A DNA stretch of 64,000 nt from Enterobacter dykesii (GTDB lineage: Bacteria > Pseudomonadota > Gammaproteobacteria > Enterobacterales > Enterobacteriaceae), in the NCBI RefSeq assembly GCF_008364625.2, contig NZ_CP126604.1, positions 2,418,001 through 2,482,000 of the forward strand, read 5' to 3'. Below are positions 55,501-64,000 of the stretch, piece after piece. The first letter of the stretch is position 1. Every line of letters begins with the position of its first letter. The position numbers and the translations under genes were made by a program. The notes beneath the pieces are model-generated. The model saw nothing but the letters and a program-made list of their open reading frames with translations, ran no database searches and had not been told where the DNA came from.

Positions 55501-55687
55501 CTCGTTAGCCTTCACCTTAGGGGTTGTTCCGTTGATGCTGGCCAATGGTGCGAGCGACAGTACGCAACATGCCATCGGTACCGGCGTATTTGGCGGCATG
55601 ATTAGCGGTACGCTTCTCGCCATTTTCTTCGTGCCGGTTTTCTTTATCGTCATCGCGCGCTTCATCGACAACCTCAGGAAAGCGTGA
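52592..55687 (+). CDS. AdeB-like RND multidrug efflux pump (HAE1 family)
   Basis: A 1031-residue inner-membrane proton/drug antiporter of the AcrB/AdeB family with the usual two halves of six helices and large periplasmic loops. The proton-relay aspartates D407 and D408 are in IGIIVDDAIVVVENVE, and the second-half GLSAKNAILIVEFA carries the partner lysine. Its N-terminus (HFFIERPVFAWVVALFIV) and many loops resemble AdeB more than AcrB. No periplasmic adaptor or outer-membrane gene is adjacent, so it must use proteins encoded elsewhere (AcrA or another adaptor, TolC). No good Shine-Dalgarno precedes ATG 52592; a TTG six codons upstream is an alternative. Confidence 0.93.
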   Translation: MPHFFIERPVFAWVVALFIVLTGLLSIPRLPVAQYPAVAPPGIIISVSYPGASPDIMNTSVVSLIEREISGVDNLLYFESSSDTTGSASITVTFKPGTDIKLAQMDLQNQIKIVEPRLPQAVRQNGINVEAANSGFLMMVGLKSATGQFEEADLSDYFARNVSDELRRVPGVGKVQLFGGEKALRIWLDPMKLHGYGLSVSDVLTAVDQQNARVSPGKTGDEPASAGQGVTYPITVKGQLSSVEAFSNITLKSDASGARLKLSDIARVESGLQSYAFGIRENGVPATAAAIQLSPGANAMSTASGVRARIDELSRVLPEGMAFTVPFDTAPFVKLSIMKVVQTFVEAMVLVFLVMLLFLHKIRCTLIPAIVAPVALLGTFTVMLLSGYSINILTMFGMVLAIGIIVDDAIVVVENVERLMEEKCLSPRDATRQAMQEITPAIIGITLVLTAVFIPMGFAEGSVGIIYRQFCISMAVSILLSAFLALTLTPALCATLLKPHKAEKSGGGRFAVGFNARFRSLTACYEAGLGAVLKRTGRMLLLYAALCAALFLGLSSLPSSFLPDEDQGYFMSSIQLPSDATMQRTLNVVKKFEEESAARPDIESNIMILGFGFSGSGPNSAMAFTTLKDWKDRQGSTAQNEADHIQASMANVSDAVTMSLLPPAISDMGTSSGFTWYVQDRAGQGYEALKRAADALVLQANQRPELSDVYIDGLPEGTSLALQVDREKAEAMGVSFDEINQTLSVTLGSNYVNDYTNNGRVQQVIIQADAPYRMQPEQILALSVKNRMGQMVPVSTFATLSWNVAPQQLTRYQGYSAIRITGNAAPGASSGTAMKVMESLSRDLPQGMAGEWAGSSLQERKSESQLPGLIVLSILVVFMVLAALYESWSIPFAVMLVVPLGLIGAVIAVSAAGMTNDVFFKVGLITLIGLSAKNAILIVEFARQLHRQGQPLLAATVHAAGQRLRPILMTSLAFTLGVVPLMLANGASDSTQHAIGTGVFGGMISGTLLAIFFVPVFFIVIARFIDNLRKA

Positions 55688-55837
55688 ATCCCCGTGCGGG
55701 ATCGCGCTTCCTCGCTGGTTGGATGAGGTGAACCTGTTGCCGGGTGATATACTGGACGAATGCTGAAATTTTGAGCCCCCGCGAGTCCGCGGCGCTTTCT
55801 TCGGGGCAGGCGTCTTCGGAGAAGAGCGAGAAATATC

Positions 55838-55868
55838 GTGACACAAGGGGCTGTGAGTGGGCTATAAT
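55838..55868 (+). promoter_or_regulatory. Candidate sigma-70 promoter of fabI
   Basis: A perfect -10 TATAAT at 55863-55868 with GTGACA at 55838-55843 as a -35 candidate (19-base spacing, long). The rest of 55688-55957 carries no supportable gene; the E. coli gene ycjD of this position is absent. Confidence 0.55.
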
Positions 55869-55957
55869 TTCGAGCTAATTTCGAATGATTTTGAAATACT
55901 GCCTGTAACGCTATGAATTACAAGGCAAAATTAGCAATGAATATAAGGATTAAAGCT

Positions 55958-56746
55958 ATGGGTTTTCTTTCCGGTAAGCGCATTCTGGTGACTGGCGTTG
56001 CCAGCAAACTGTCCATCGCATACGGCATCGCACAGGCAATGCATCGCGAAGGCGCTGAGCTGGCGTTCACCTACCAGAACGACAAGCTGAAAGGCCGTGT
56101 TGAAGAGTTTGCCGCGCAGCTGGGTTCCAGCATTGTTCTGGAATGTGACGTTGCACAAGACGAAAGCATCGATGGCATGTTTGCTGAACTGGCAAAAGCA
56201 TGGCCGAAATTCGACGGTTTCGTTCACTCCATTGGCTTCGCTCCTGGCGACCAGCTGGACGGCGACTACGTGAACGCGGTTACCCGTGATGGCTTCAAAA
56301 TCGCTCACGACATCAGCTCCTACAGCTTCGTTGCGATGGCGAAATCCTGCCGCGCGATGCTGAACCCGGGCGCAGCCCTGCTGACCCTGTCCTATCTGGG
56401 CGCTGAGCGTGCTATCCCTAACTACAACGTTATGGGTCTGGCAAAAGCCTCTCTGGAAGCCAACGTACGCTACATGGCGAACGCAATGGGCCCTGAAGGC
56501 GTGCGCGTTAACGCCATCTCTGCAGGTCCTATCCGCACCCTGGCAGCTTCCGGTATTAAAGATTTCCGTAAAATGCTGGCACACTGCGAAGCGGTTACCC
56601 CGATTCGTCGTACCGTTACCATTGAAGATGTGGGTAACTCTGCAGCATTCCTGTGCTCTGACCTTTCCGCTGGTATCTCCGGCGAAGTGGTTCACGTTGA
56701 CGGCGGCTTCAACATCGCTGCAATGAACGAGCTGGAAATTAAATAA
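55958..56746 (+). CDS. fabI: Enoyl-[acyl-carrier-protein] reductase FabI
   Basis: A 262-residue NADH-dependent enoyl-ACP reductase, the last step of fatty-acid elongation, same length as E. coli FabI. The divergent short-chain dehydrogenase fold has [15 protein letters not shown] at the nucleotide site and catalytic Y156 and K163 (YNVMGLAK). Residues known to change in triclosan resistance, G93, M159 and F203, are all wild type. AAGGA lies 8 bases before ATG 55958; 15 open codons upstream are not used. It is monocistronic. Confidence 0.98.
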   Translation: MGFLSGKRILVTGVASKLSIAYGIAQAMHREGAELAFTYQNDKLKGRVEEFAAQLGSSIVLECDVAQDESIDGMFAELAKAWPKFDGFVHSIGFAPGDQLDGDYVNAVTRDGFKIAHDISSYSFVAMAKSCRAMLNPGAALLTLSYLGAERAIPNYNVMGLAKASLEANVRYMANAMGPEGVRVNAISAGPIRTLAASGIKDFRKMLAHCEAVTPIRRTVTIEDVGNSAAFLCSDLSAGISGEVVHVDGGFNIAAMNELEIK

Positions 56747-56753
56747 GCTGTGA

Positions 56754-56781
56754 CTCTCTTCCCGCACGGGAAGAGAGTTTT
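56754..56781 (+). terminator. Rho-independent terminator of fabI
   Basis: CTCTCTTCCCG-CA-CGGGAAGAGAG forms an 11-bp stem followed by TTTTCC. Confidence 0.85.
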
Positions 56782-56899
56782 CCCCCCGCACCACCCCTTC
56801 GTTATTCCGTTCTGCTATTTGTTATCACCTAACAATATTTTTCCCTTTATCTGCCTTACGCCAGGATATTGATCGCCATTTTGAGATCAAGGAACGCAC

Positions 56900-57886
56900 A
56901 TGGAACAACGCCGTTTTTCCGGCAAAGGCCACTGGTATCACGAGACCCAGTCGAACCACGCGCAGACGGATGTTCTGCCTCTGGTGCCCGAAGCCGCTAA
57001 CGTCGACGATCGTTTTTTGCTCGATTTAGCCCTGCCTGATGAGATTGTCGCCGCCTGTACTGGCTGGCTTACCCCTGCCAGAGCCTTGTGCCACCAGCTG
57101 TTTCCGCTCTCGATTCCCGTGAACCGCCTGCATACGCTCAGCGCATACGATCGGCTCAGCACCGCGCTAACGGTCGCCCAGGCCTGTGGTGTTCAGCGGC
57201 TTTGTAACCATTACGCCGCCCTCCTCGCCCCGCTTCCCGGCCCGGACTCCTCGCGCGAAAGTAACCGACGTCTGGCGCAAATTACGCAGTATGCCCGCCA
57301 GCTTTCCAGCTCCCCTGATGTTATTGATGACAAAGCGCAGAACCAGCTTGATGAGGTTGGTCTGTCAATCTATGACATTGTGGTGATTAACCAGATTATC
57401 GGCTTTATCGGCTTTCAGGCGCGCGTGGTCGCGGTTTTTCAGGCGCTGTTAGGACACCCCGTTCGCTGGTTGCCGGGCCATCATATTCAGCCGCACACGC
57501 TGCCCGCGAGCCACGCCGCCTGGGTTCCGCTTTTGCCCGTCGTCGAGCTGCGCTATGCGAGCGCGCATCAGCTTGAGTCGCTGTCCCGCTGGCAGGCAGA
57601 ACCCGCGCTGGAGGCCCTGACGCCGGTCCTTTGCCACGAGCCGTCGCTGCTCGACCTGACCGGAGAGATCCTGTTAAACACCCGCGACGCGATCCCGCTG
57701 ACGTCCCCCGCACTTTCGGCGGCGGTCGAACTGCTGACGCGCTCTCCGGACCGCTTCAGCGCCGCGCAGTTTACCCCGCTCACGGATCAGGGGCTCCCCG
57801 GCGAACATGCCATCATGCTGCTTACCCGGAGCGCGTTTGACGGCTGGCTCAATCGTTTGAAAGTCGCGTTTGGTAAAGAGGAATAA
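56900..57886 (+). CDS. yciW: CMD-domain protein YciW
   Basis: A 328-residue cytosolic protein of the carboxymuconolactone-decarboxylase/AhpD-like superfamily, at the E. coli yciW position between fabI and rnb. Two helical CMD-like repeats are visible, the first with TVAQACGVQRLCNHYAALLA, the second with TPVLCHEP...LTGEILLNTR. The cysteine pair of true AhpD peroxidases (CxxC) is not present. In E. coli the gene is tied to sulfur and cysteine metabolism through CysB regulation, but its reaction is unknown. AAGGAACG precedes the ATG. Confidence 0.85.
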   Translation: MEQRRFSGKGHWYHETQSNHAQTDVLPLVPEAANVDDRFLLDLALPDEIVAACTGWLTPARALCHQLFPLSIPVNRLHTLSAYDRLSTALTVAQACGVQRLCNHYAALLAPLPGPDSSRESNRRLAQITQYARQLSSSPDVIDDKAQNQLDEVGLSIYDIVVINQIIGFIGFQARVVAVFQALLGHPVRWLPGHHIQPHTLPASHAAWVPLLPVVELRYASAHQLESLSRWQAEPALEALTPVLCHEPSLLDLTGEILLNTRDAIPLTSPALSAAVELLTRSPDRFSAAQFTPLTDQGLPGEHAIMLLTRSAFDGWLNRLKVAFGKEE

Positions 57887-57974
57887 CCATACTAATTACC
57901 CAAAGAGCGCTTGCTGAGACAGTGAGAATCGCGTAAAACTGTCAGCCGCTCAATGGCTACGAAAATAGAACATT

Positions 57975-59909
57975 ATGTTTCAGGACAACCCGCTGCTAGC
58001 GCAGCTTAAACAGCAAATGCATTCCCAGACGCCGCGTGCAGAAGGGGTCGTAAAAGCCACGGAAAAGGGCTTTGGCTTCCTTGAGGTTGACGCGCAGAAA
58101 AGCTACTTCATTCCGCCTCCGCAGATGAAGAAAGTGATGCATGGCGATCGCGTCATGGCCGTCATTCATACCGAGAAGGACCGCGAGTCTGCCGAGCCGG
58201 AAGAACTGATCGAACCGTTCCTGACCCGTTTTGTGGGTAAGGTGCAGAGAAAAGACGATCGTCTTTCCATCGTGCCGGATCATCCCCTGCTGAAAGATGC
58301 CATTCCCTGCCGCGCCGCCCGTGGCGTTGAGCATGATTTTAAAGAAGGTGACTGGGCCGTAGCAGAAATGCGCCGTCATCCTCTGAAAGGCGATCGCGGT
58401 TTTTATGCTGAGCTGACCCAGTTCATCACCTTTGGTGCCGACCATTTCGTGCCATGGTGGGTCACGCTGGCACGCCACAATCTTGAAAAAGAAGCGCCGA
58501 ACGGCGTAGCGACCGAGATGCAGGACGAAGGTCTGACGCGCCGCGATCTCACCGCGCTGGAGTTTGTCACCATCGACAGCGCCAGCACGGAAGATATGGA
58601 TGACGCGCTGTATGCTGAAGAGAGCGCCGATGGCAAACTGCATCTGACCGTCGCCATTGCCGATCCAACCGCCTGGATTGCCGAAGGCAGCAAGCTTGAT
58701 GACGCGGCGAAAATCCGTGCGTTCACCAACTACCTGCCGGGCTTCAACATTCCGATGCTGCCGCGCGAATTGTCAGACGATCTCTGCTCGCTGCGTCCAA
58801 ATGAAGTGCGCCCGGTCCTTGCCTGCCGCATGACTATCGCCGCAGATGGCGCGATTGAAGACGATATCGAGTTCTTTGCCGCCACCATCGAATCGAAAGC
58901 CAAGCTGGCCTACGATAACGTCTCCGACTGGCTTGAAAATACCGGTAGCTGGAAACCTGAATCCGACGCCATTGCCGCGCAAATCCGTCTGCTGCATCGC
59001 ATCTGCCTGAACCGCGGCGAGTGGCGTAAAACCCATGCGCTGGTGTTTAAAGATCGTCCGGATTATCGCTTTGTTCTGGGCGAGAAAGGCGAAGTGCTGG
59101 ACATCGTGGCCGAACCGCGACGCATTGCGAACCGCATCGTTGAAGAGGCGATGATTTCCGCCAACATCTGCGCCGCACGCGTGCTGCGCGACAAGCTGGG
59201 CTTTGGCATTTACAACGTCCACACCGGGTTTGATCCGGCGAATACCGAAGCGCTGGCGGCCCTGCTGAAGAATCACGATGTGCACGTCGATCCGGAAGAA
59301 GTGCTGACGCTGCCGGGCTTCTGCAAGCTTCGCCGCGAACTGGACGCGCAGCCGTCGGGTTTCCTGGACAGCCGCATTCGTCGCTTCCAGTCCTTCGCTG
59401 AAATCAGCACCGAGCCTGGCCCGCACTTTGGTCTTGGCCTCGAAGCTTACGCCACCTGGACATCGCCGATCCGTAAGTATGGCGATATGGTTAACCACCG
59501 TCTGCTGAAAGCGATTATCAAAGGTGAAACCATTGCCCGTCCTCAGGAGGACACCACGCTGCAGATGGCCGATCGTCGCCGTCTGAACCGCATGGCCGAG
59601 CGTGACGTTGGAGACTGGCTGTACGCACGCTTCCTGCAGGATAAAGCCGGTACGGATACCCGTTTCGCCGCAGAGATCATCGATATTAGCCGCGGGGGTA
59701 TGCGTGTCCGTCTGGTCGATAACGGTGCTGTCGCGTTTATTCCTGCGCCGTTCCTGCACGCGGTTCGTGACGAAATGGTCTGTAGCCAGGAAAACGGTAC
59801 CGTGCAAATTAAAGGTGAAACAGTTTACAAAGTCACCGACGTGATTGACGTCACTATCGCCGAAGTTCGCATGGAAACCCGCAGTATTATCGCGCGTCCT
59901 GTCGCCTGA
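57975..59909 (+). CDS. rnb: Exoribonuclease II
   Basis: A 644-residue 3'-to-5' exoribonuclease, same length as E. coli RNase II. Two N-terminal cold-shock domains (about 1-170) precede the RNB domain (about 185-525), with catalytic aspartates in [17 protein letters not shown], and a C-terminal S1 domain (about 555-640, [23 protein letters not shown]). It degrades single-stranded mRNA to a short limit product and requires Mg2+. It is transcribed alone with a strong terminator; yciW precedes it by 88 bases and pdeR follows. Confidence 0.98.
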   Translation: MFQDNPLLAQLKQQMHSQTPRAEGVVKATEKGFGFLEVDAQKSYFIPPPQMKKVMHGDRVMAVIHTEKDRESAEPEELIEPFLTRFVGKVQRKDDRLSIVPDHPLLKDAIPCRAARGVEHDFKEGDWAVAEMRRHPLKGDRGFYAELTQFITFGADHFVPWWVTLARHNLEKEAPNGVATEMQDEGLTRRDLTALEFVTIDSASTEDMDDALYAEESADGKLHLTVAIADPTAWIAEGSKLDDAAKIRAFTNYLPGFNIPMLPRELSDDLCSLRPNEVRPVLACRMTIAADGAIEDDIEFFAATIESKAKLAYDNVSDWLENTGSWKPESDAIAAQIRLLHRICLNRGEWRKTHALVFKDRPDYRFVLGEKGEVLDIVAEPRRIANRIVEEAMISANICAARVLRDKLGFGIYNVHTGFDPANTEALAALLKNHDVHVDPEEVLTLPGFCKLRRELDAQPSGFLDSRIRRFQSFAEISTEPGPHFGLGLEAYATWTSPIRKYGDMVNHRLLKAIIKGETIARPQEDTTLQMADRRRLNRMAERDVGDWLYARFLQDKAGTDTRFAAEIIDISRGGMRVRLVDNGAVAFIPAPFLHAVRDEMVCSQENGTVQIKGETVYKVTDVIDVTIAEVRMETRSIIARPVA

Positions 59910-59920
59910 TAACCGGTTCA

Positions 59921-59966
59921 ATTGTCGGTCATTTCCTCTCCGGAAAGGCCGACAATTTTTCTTTTT
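59921..59966 (+). terminator. Rho-independent terminator of rnb
   Basis: AATTGTCGG (59921-59929) pairs with CCGACAATT (59950-59958), with an inner TTTCC/GGAAA arm, and a T-rich run follows. Confidence 0.85.
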
Positions 59967-60232
59967 ATCCCCGCCACAAAATCATTATTTTTCCTTACTA
60001 TTTTCAGTATCCCTTCGCCCAAACCCGCCATAATTATCTACAGTAAAAGAGTGTTGTTTTATTCGGTTATGTGAATTTCTATACGCTCCGTACCCTTTTT
60101 AACCTGACTCGTTTTATTATAAGAAAGCAGGGAAAAACAACAGGTTCACTTCGGTTTTGCCGCTGTTTCTCAACGGAAAAGTCGACAGCAAATGAATAAT
60201 TTGTGCGCTTATGAACAGCTGCGGGAGAAAAC
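59967..60232. other. Intergenic region upstream of pdeR
   Basis: AT-rich DNA between the rnb terminator and pdeR; with the terminator the gap is 323 bases. It must hold the pdeR promoter. I see no gene or strong repeat, only GGGAG just before the pdeR start codon. Confidence 0.5.
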
Positions 60233-62224
60233 ATGATGGACGATCTGGAGCAGAATTTGCTGTTTCGCTACATGGGCACTCACAGCCCGTGGTGGCGCCT
60301 GTCAGCTGACAGCAACGCTCTGCACCTTTCCACCAGCGAAAATGCCGATGTCACTCAGGTCGTGGCGCTGGACGATGAACAGGCCGATCTCATCCGTCAT
60401 TTAACCGTTATTACCTCCAGCATTTCCATGACGCTCTCGTTATTCGGGGAAGACCTCCCGGTTCATCTTGTGGGCCGTAAGATTACCCGCAACGAGTGGG
60501 CAGGCACCGCTTCCGCCTGGAACGATACGCCCTCCGTGGCGCGCGATCTGGCTCAGGGGCTCTCTTTCGCGGAGCAGGTTGTATCAGAGGCCAACTCCGT
60601 CATTGTTATTCTCGATAAGCACGGCAATATTCAGCGATTTAACCGGCTTAGCGAAGAGTACACCGGCCTGAAAGAGCAGGAAGTGATTGGTCAGAACGTG
60701 TTTAAGCTGTTTATGAGCCGCAGCGAAGCGGCAGCCTCAAAGCGCAATATTACCGGTTTTTTTCGCAACGGCAGCTCCTATGAAGTCGAACGATGGATCA
60801 AAACGCGTAAGGGTCAGCGGCTGTTTCTGTTCAGAAACAAATTCGTCCACAGCGGCAGCGGTAAAAATGAAATTTTCCTTATCTGTTCCGGGACCGATAT
60901 TACCGAGGAGCGCCGCGCTCAGGAGCGGCTGCGCGTGCTGGCCAATACCGATACCATCACCGGCTTGCCAAACCGCAATGCGATCCACGACCTGATTTCT
61001 GACGCCATCGCCAGCCGCGGCGATACGCAGGTTGGCGTGGTGTATCTCGATCTGGATAACTTTAAAAAGATCAACGACGCTTACGGGCATATGTTTGGCG
61101 ATCAGCTTTTGCAGGCTGTCGCTCTCGCGATTTTGAGCTGTCTGGATGAGGAACAGGTTCTTGCGCGTCTTGGCGGCGATGAGTTTATCGTCATGGCCAC
61201 CAATACCTCTCAGGGCTCTCTGGAGGCGATGGCGTCACGCATTTTAACCCGTCTTCGCCAGCCGTTCCGAATCGGTCTGATTGAGATCTATACCGGCTGC
61301 TCTCTGGGTATCGCCCTCGCCCCGCAGCACGGGAACGACCGGGAAAGCGTCATTCGAAACGCCGATACCGCCATGTACACCGCCAAAGAGAACGGCCGGG
61401 GCACGTTTTGCGTCTTCTCACCCGAGATGAACCAGCGCGTGTTTGAGTATCTCTGGCTGGATACCAACCTGCGTAAGGCGCTGGATAACGATCAGCTTCT
61501 GATCCACTATCAGCCGAAAATAACCTGGCGCGGGGAAGTCAGAAGCCTTGAAGCGCTGGTCCGCTGGCAATCACCAGAACGCGGCCTGATCGCGCCGCTA
61601 GAGTTTATCTCTTATGCCGAGGAGTCGGGTCTAATTGTGCCGCTGGGCCGCTGGGTGATGCTTGATGTGGTTCGTCAGGTGGCAAAATGGCGCGATAAGG
61701 GAATAAACCTGCGCGTGGCAGTGAACGTCTCTGCACGCCAGCTGGCCGATCAGACCATCTTCAGCGACTTAAAGCAGGCGCTGAAGGATCTGAATTTTGA
61801 ATACTGCCCGGTCGACGTCGAGTTGACCGAAAGCTGTCTTATCGAGAATGAAGAGCTGGCGCTGTCCGTGATCCAGCAGTTCAGCCGACTCGGGGCGCAA
61901 ATTCATCTGGATGATTTCGGTACCGGCTACTCTTCCCTTTCTCAGCTGGCCCGCTTCCCTATCGATGCCATTAAACTCGATCAGGCTTTTGTCAGGGATA
62001 TTCATAAGCAATCCATTTCACAGTCGCTGGTGCGCGCCATCGTCGCGGTGGCACAGGCGTTAAATCTTCAGGTGATTGCTGAAGGTGTGGAAAATGCAAA
62101 AGAAGACGCCTTTCTGACCAAGAACGGCGTCAACGAACGGCAGGGTTTTCTGTTTGCTAAGCCGATGCCCGCTGCCGCATTCGAGCGATGGCTAAAACGA
62201 TATCAAGCGCGAAATCAACGTTAA
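60233..62224 (+). CDS. pdeR: Cyclic-di-GMP phosphodiesterase PdeR
   Basis: A 663-residue cytosolic PAS-GGDEF-EAL protein, E. coli PdeR (YciR, Gmr) being 661. The PAS domain is at about 110-225 ([24 protein letters not shown]), the GGDEF domain at about 235-400 with an intact LGGDEFIV, and the EAL domain at about 415-655 with [28 protein letters not shown] and EGVE. In E. coli PdeR is the trigger enzyme that binds and inhibits DgcM and MlrA until c-di-GMP rises, then releases them to activate csgD. Its partner DgcM is at 14841-16073. GGGAG precedes two tandem ATG codons. Confidence 0.96.
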   Translation: MMDDLEQNLLFRYMGTHSPWWRLSADSNALHLSTSENADVTQVVALDDEQADLIRHLTVITSSISMTLSLFGEDLPVHLVGRKITRNEWAGTASAWNDTPSVARDLAQGLSFAEQVVSEANSVIVILDKHGNIQRFNRLSEEYTGLKEQEVIGQNVFKLFMSRSEAAASKRNITGFFRNGSSYEVERWIKTRKGQRLFLFRNKFVHSGSGKNEIFLICSGTDITEERRAQERLRVLANTDTITGLPNRNAIHDLISDAIASRGDTQVGVVYLDLDNFKKINDAYGHMFGDQLLQAVALAILSCLDEEQVLARLGGDEFIVMATNTSQGSLEAMASRILTRLRQPFRIGLIEIYTGCSLGIALAPQHGNDRESVIRNADTAMYTAKENGRGTFCVFSPEMNQRVFEYLWLDTNLRKALDNDQLLIHYQPKITWRGEVRSLEALVRWQSPERGLIAPLEFISYAEESGLIVPLGRWVMLDVVRQVAKWRDKGINLRVAVNVSARQLADQTIFSDLKQALKDLNFEYCPVDVELTESCLIENEELALSVIQQFSRLGAQIHLDDFGTGYSSLSQLARFPIDAIKLDQAFVRDIHKQSISQSLVRAIVAVAQALNLQVIAEGVENAKEDAFLTKNGVNERQGFLFAKPMPAAAFERWLKRYQARNQR

Positions 62225-62349
62225 CTGGCTTTATGCAGGCCCGCCGCGTGATGGCGATTTTGCAGCGTCACCAGTCGCTCCCCCCCGTGAGGCCGCAGCA
62301 TCATCCAGACCCTGTGACGCTCCGCTTCGCAATAACCTGACATCTGCAT
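62221..62349 (-). CDS. 42-residue antisense-side ORF, possibly yciX
   Basis: A minus-strand frame from ATG 62349-62347 to TAA 62223-62221 encodes a 42-residue basic, histidine-rich peptide ([20 protein letters not shown] at the start, ending GLHKAS). Its stop overlaps the pdeR stop tail to tail. The position, between pdeR and yciZ, is that of the small ORF yciX in E. coli as I recall. There is no Shine-Dalgarno, so coding status is doubtful. Confidence 0.35.
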   Translation of the reverse strand: MQMSGYCEAERHRVWMMLRPHGGERLVTLQNRHHAAGLHKAS

Positions 62350-62470
62350 GAAGGGGATTAAATTTATCACTTACGTTTAAGTAATTTAGTTATTGTATTT
62401 TTTCCCTTCTCTTTTGATCCTAATTTCTGCATCATTGAAAATATTAACTTTTCGCGCCTGGGGTGAGATT

Positions 62471-62653
62471 ATGTCGACTATTGACGCACAAGCTGTAGCA
62501 CAACGAATTGATACCGTGCTGGATATCCTGGTGGCGGGCGATTATCAATCTGCTATCCGGAATCTCGAGATCCTGAAGTCTGAACTTCTTGCTCAGAATG
62601 GTGCTGACAATGCGCCAGAAAACAGACAGCCAAAAGCGCCGTGGGAAGTTTAA
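62471..62653 (+). CDS. yciZ: UPF0509 protein YciZ
   Basis: A 60-residue acidic cytosolic protein, E. coli YciZ being 57. The family core is [30 protein letters not shown] and the end is PKAPWEV. The start ATG 62471 is 3 bases after GGTGAG; 26 open upstream codons are hydrophobic and unsupported. Function unknown. It precedes deoT by 43 bases on the same strand and may be co-transcribed. Confidence 0.9.
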   Translation: MSTIDAQAVAQRIDTVLDILVAGDYQSAIRNLEILKSELLAQNGADNAPENRQPKAPWEV

Positions 62654-62696
62654 CCCCACCGTCTCCGACCTCGTTTCGCTTTATTAAATGGATGCT

Positions 62697-63449
62697 ATGA
62701 ATTCCCGACAACAACTCATTTTGCAGATGGTCATCGATCAGGGACGCGTAAGCGTAGTCGATCTCGCTAAAACCACCGGCGTTTCTGAAGTCACCATCCG
62801 TCAGGATCTTAATCTGCTGGAAAAACAGAGCTATCTGCGTCGTGCGCACGGATATGCGGTCCCCCTGGACAGTGATGACGTTGAGACGCGCATGATGAAT
62901 AACTACGCGCTCAAACGTGAACTGGCGGAATTTGCCGCATCCCTGGTGAACAACGGCGAAACCGTCTTTATTGAAAACGGCAGCAGCAATGCCCTTCTGG
63001 CGCGCACGCTTGCCGATCAAAAAGACGTTACCATCATCACCGTCAGCAGCTATATCGCGCACTTGCTCAAAGAGACGCGCTGCGAGGTGATTCTGCTCGG
63101 CGGTATTTACCAGAAAAAAAGTGAAAGCATGGTAGGCCCGCTGACCCGTCAGTATGTTCAGCAGGTACATTTCAGCAAGGCCTTTATCGGGATTGACGGC
63201 TGGCAGCCGGAGACAGGTTTTACCGGCCGGGACATGATGCGCTCTGACGTGGTGAATGCCGTGCTGGAAAAAGAGTGTGAAGCCATTGTGCTGACCGATA
63301 GCTCTAAATTTGGCGCCGTTCACCCATACACGATGGGCCCGGTTTCACGCTTTAGCCGCGTGATTACCGACGAACGGTTGAGCGATGCGCACCGTAATAA
63401 GCTGGAAGATGACGGGCTGATCGTCAATATTATTAAAACGACCGCCTGA
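62697..63449 (+). CDS. deoT: DeoR-family transcriptional regulator DeoT (YciT)
   Basis: A 250-residue regulator, E. coli DeoT (YciT) being 249. A DeoR helix-turn-helix ([30 protein letters not shown]) precedes the sugar-phosphate-isomerase-like effector domain ([36 protein letters not shown]). Such repressors sense phosphorylated sugars; the E. coli protein is described as a global regulator affecting maltose genes. The start at 62697 gives the E. coli N-terminus MNSRQQ; an ATG three codons earlier is possible. Confidence 0.93.
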   Translation: MNSRQQLILQMVIDQGRVSVVDLAKTTGVSEVTIRQDLNLLEKQSYLRRAHGYAVPLDSDDVETRMMNNYALKRELAEFAASLVNNGETVFIENGSSNALLARTLADQKDVTIITVSSYIAHLLKETRCEVILLGGIYQKKSESMVGPLTRQYVQQVHFSKAFIGIDGWQPETGFTGRDMMRSDVVNAVLEKECEAIVLTDSSKFGAVHPYTMGPVSRFSRVITDERLSDAHRNKLEDDGLIVNIIKTTA

Positions 63450-63458
63450 GTTCCCTCC

Positions 63459-63477
63459 GCGCCCGAATTTCGGGCGC
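63459..63477 (+). terminator. Hairpin after deoT
   Basis: GCGCCCGAA-T-TTCGGGCGC, a perfect 9-base arm pair (the real loop will be a few bases wider). T residues follow only loosely, so termination may be partial. Confidence 0.6.
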
Positions 63478-63657
63478 ATACGCCCTTCTTTCTCTGAGAT
63501 GATTCCTGGTACTTCTTTAAGAGTTTTTACCTGTTTAACCTGCATTAAAGTCGTAAAATTAATGTTAGCGATATAACAGGAAGTGACTATCACCTGCGTG
63601 ATTACGTAACGCCTGCGCGACCAGCTTTCACGGAAAACAGAATTAAGTATTCGATTC

Positions 63658-63668
63658 GTCTATACTTA
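63658..63668 (+). promoter_or_regulatory. Sigma-S-type -10 element of osmB
   Basis: GTCTATACTTA contains the extended sigma-S -10 CTATACTT, about 45 bases before the osmB start. osmB is a known RpoS- and osmotically regulated gene. Confidence 0.65.
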
Positions 63669-63712
63669 ACGTGTACATCTTTCCGTGAATCGATAATTCA
63701 GGAGAAAGTATT

Positions 63713-63931
63713 ATGACCTTAACCAGCAAAAAATTAGCCGCCGCTGTTCTGGCAATCACTGTAGCAATGTCCCTGAGCGCGTGCTCTAACTGGTCTAAAC
63801 GTGACCGTAACACCGCTATTGGTGCCGGTGCCGGTGCTCTCGGTGGTGCAGTATTAACGGATGGTAGTACGCTGGGTACATTAGGTGGCGCTGCTGTCGG
63901 TGGTATTATCGGTCACCAGGTTGGCAAATAA
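63713..63931 (+). CDS. osmB: Osmotically inducible lipoprotein OsmB
   Basis: A 72-residue lipoprotein, same length as E. coli OsmB. The lipobox is LSAC with C24 as the lipidated cysteine. The mature part is a glycine-zipper (AIGAGAGALGGAVL, GTLGGAAVGGIIGH), which inserts into or spans the membrane. It is induced by high osmolarity and stationary phase. AGGAGAAAGT precedes the ATG. No gene is visible in the 69 bases that follow to the window edge. Confidence 0.96.
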   Translation: MTLTSKKLAAAVLAITVAMSLSACSNWSKRDRNTAIGAGAGALGGAVLTDGSTLGTLGGAAVGGIIGHQVGK

Positions 63932-64000
63932 TTATTATCTAAGCCTTCCCCGGTATTGCGATATTTGAACGCATTTCAGGTCTGACATACGCACGTATAT

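Noticed and set aside
55688..55912. Possible remnant of ycjD between the RND gene and fabI
   Set aside because: I translated both strands and found no DUF559 motif; the stretch is best left as leader DNA of fabI.
55931..56794. 287-codon open frame on the minus strand
   Set aside because: It is antisense to fabI, without domain or ribosome-binding site.
58773..59921. 382-codon open frame on the minus strand
   Set aside because: It lies exactly opposite rnb, has no ribosome-binding site or recognisable domain, and is a codon-bias shadow.
1..64000. CRISPR arrays, prophage or insertion sequences, tRNA genes
   Set aside because: No regularly spaced repeats, transposase or integrase frames, or tRNA cloverleaf were seen on either strand.

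Overview
The window is chromosomal DNA of a member of the Enterobacteriaceae close to Enterobacter, Lelliottia or Leclercia. Most genes are close relatives, in length and order, of the E. coli block that runs ttcA-dbpA-fnrS-zntB-dgcM, mppA-mpaA-ycjG-tpx-tyrR-ycjF-ycjX-ycjW-ompG-ycjV to ycjM-psp-sap-fabI-yciW-rnb-pdeR-yciZ-deoT-osmB. Genus and all homology statements rest on recognition of the proteins, not on a search. No rRNA, tRNA, insertion sequence, prophage or CRISPR array was seen.

Layout. (1) Positions 1-6800 are accessory relative to E. coli: the 3' end of a small membrane protein, a 25-residue ORF, a GFA-type zinc protein, an O-methyltransferase-like protein with an altered catalytic residue, a secreted two-cysteine protein, a VOC/GNAT pair behind a SoxR/MerR-type promoter, a DUF1294 protein, a CSS-EAL phosphodiesterase and an ASCH protein. 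(2) 7000-16100 is the ttcA/dbpA/fnrS/zntB/dgcM core, with a chemoreceptor lacking a periplasmic domain and an MHYT-GGDEF-EAL protein inserted between zntB and dgcM. (3) 16100-28000 carries peptidoglycan-peptide recycling (mppA, mpaA, ycjG), tpx, a periplasmic aldose-epimerase-like protein, tyrR, and the heat-shock pair ycjX-ycjF. (4) 26997-40857 is the intact ycj catabolic cluster: the LacI-type regulator YcjW, the ABC importer YcjNOP with ATPase YcjV, the glucosyl phosphorylases YcjM and YcjT, beta-phosphoglucomutase YcjU, the guloside-to-glucoside enzymes YcjQRS, and porin OmpG. A consensus promoter with a downstream dyad precedes ycjM, and the same 14-mer recurs before ycjU. (5) 40939-43621 is pspABCD with divergent pspF; pspE is absent from its usual place. 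(6) 43710-48989 is sapABCDF. (7) 49151-55687 is an insertion between sapF and fabI: a TupA-like ATP-grasp protein, an AdeRS-like two-component system, a four-helix membrane protein and an AdeB-like RND pump without its own adaptor or outer-membrane gene. Two matching tandem repeats lie in the promoter regions of this block and probably bind the response regulator. (8) 55958-63931 is fabI, yciW, rnb, pdeR, yciZ, deoT and osmB.

How the genes work together. Four proteins make, break or sense cyclic di-GMP: the CSS-EAL protein, the MHYT protein, DgcM and PdeR. In E. coli the last two form the switch that controls csgD. Envelope homeostasis is the second theme: psp, sap, murein peptide recycling, osmB and the RND block. 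The ycj cluster is one coherent uptake and degradation pathway for glucosides and gulosides.
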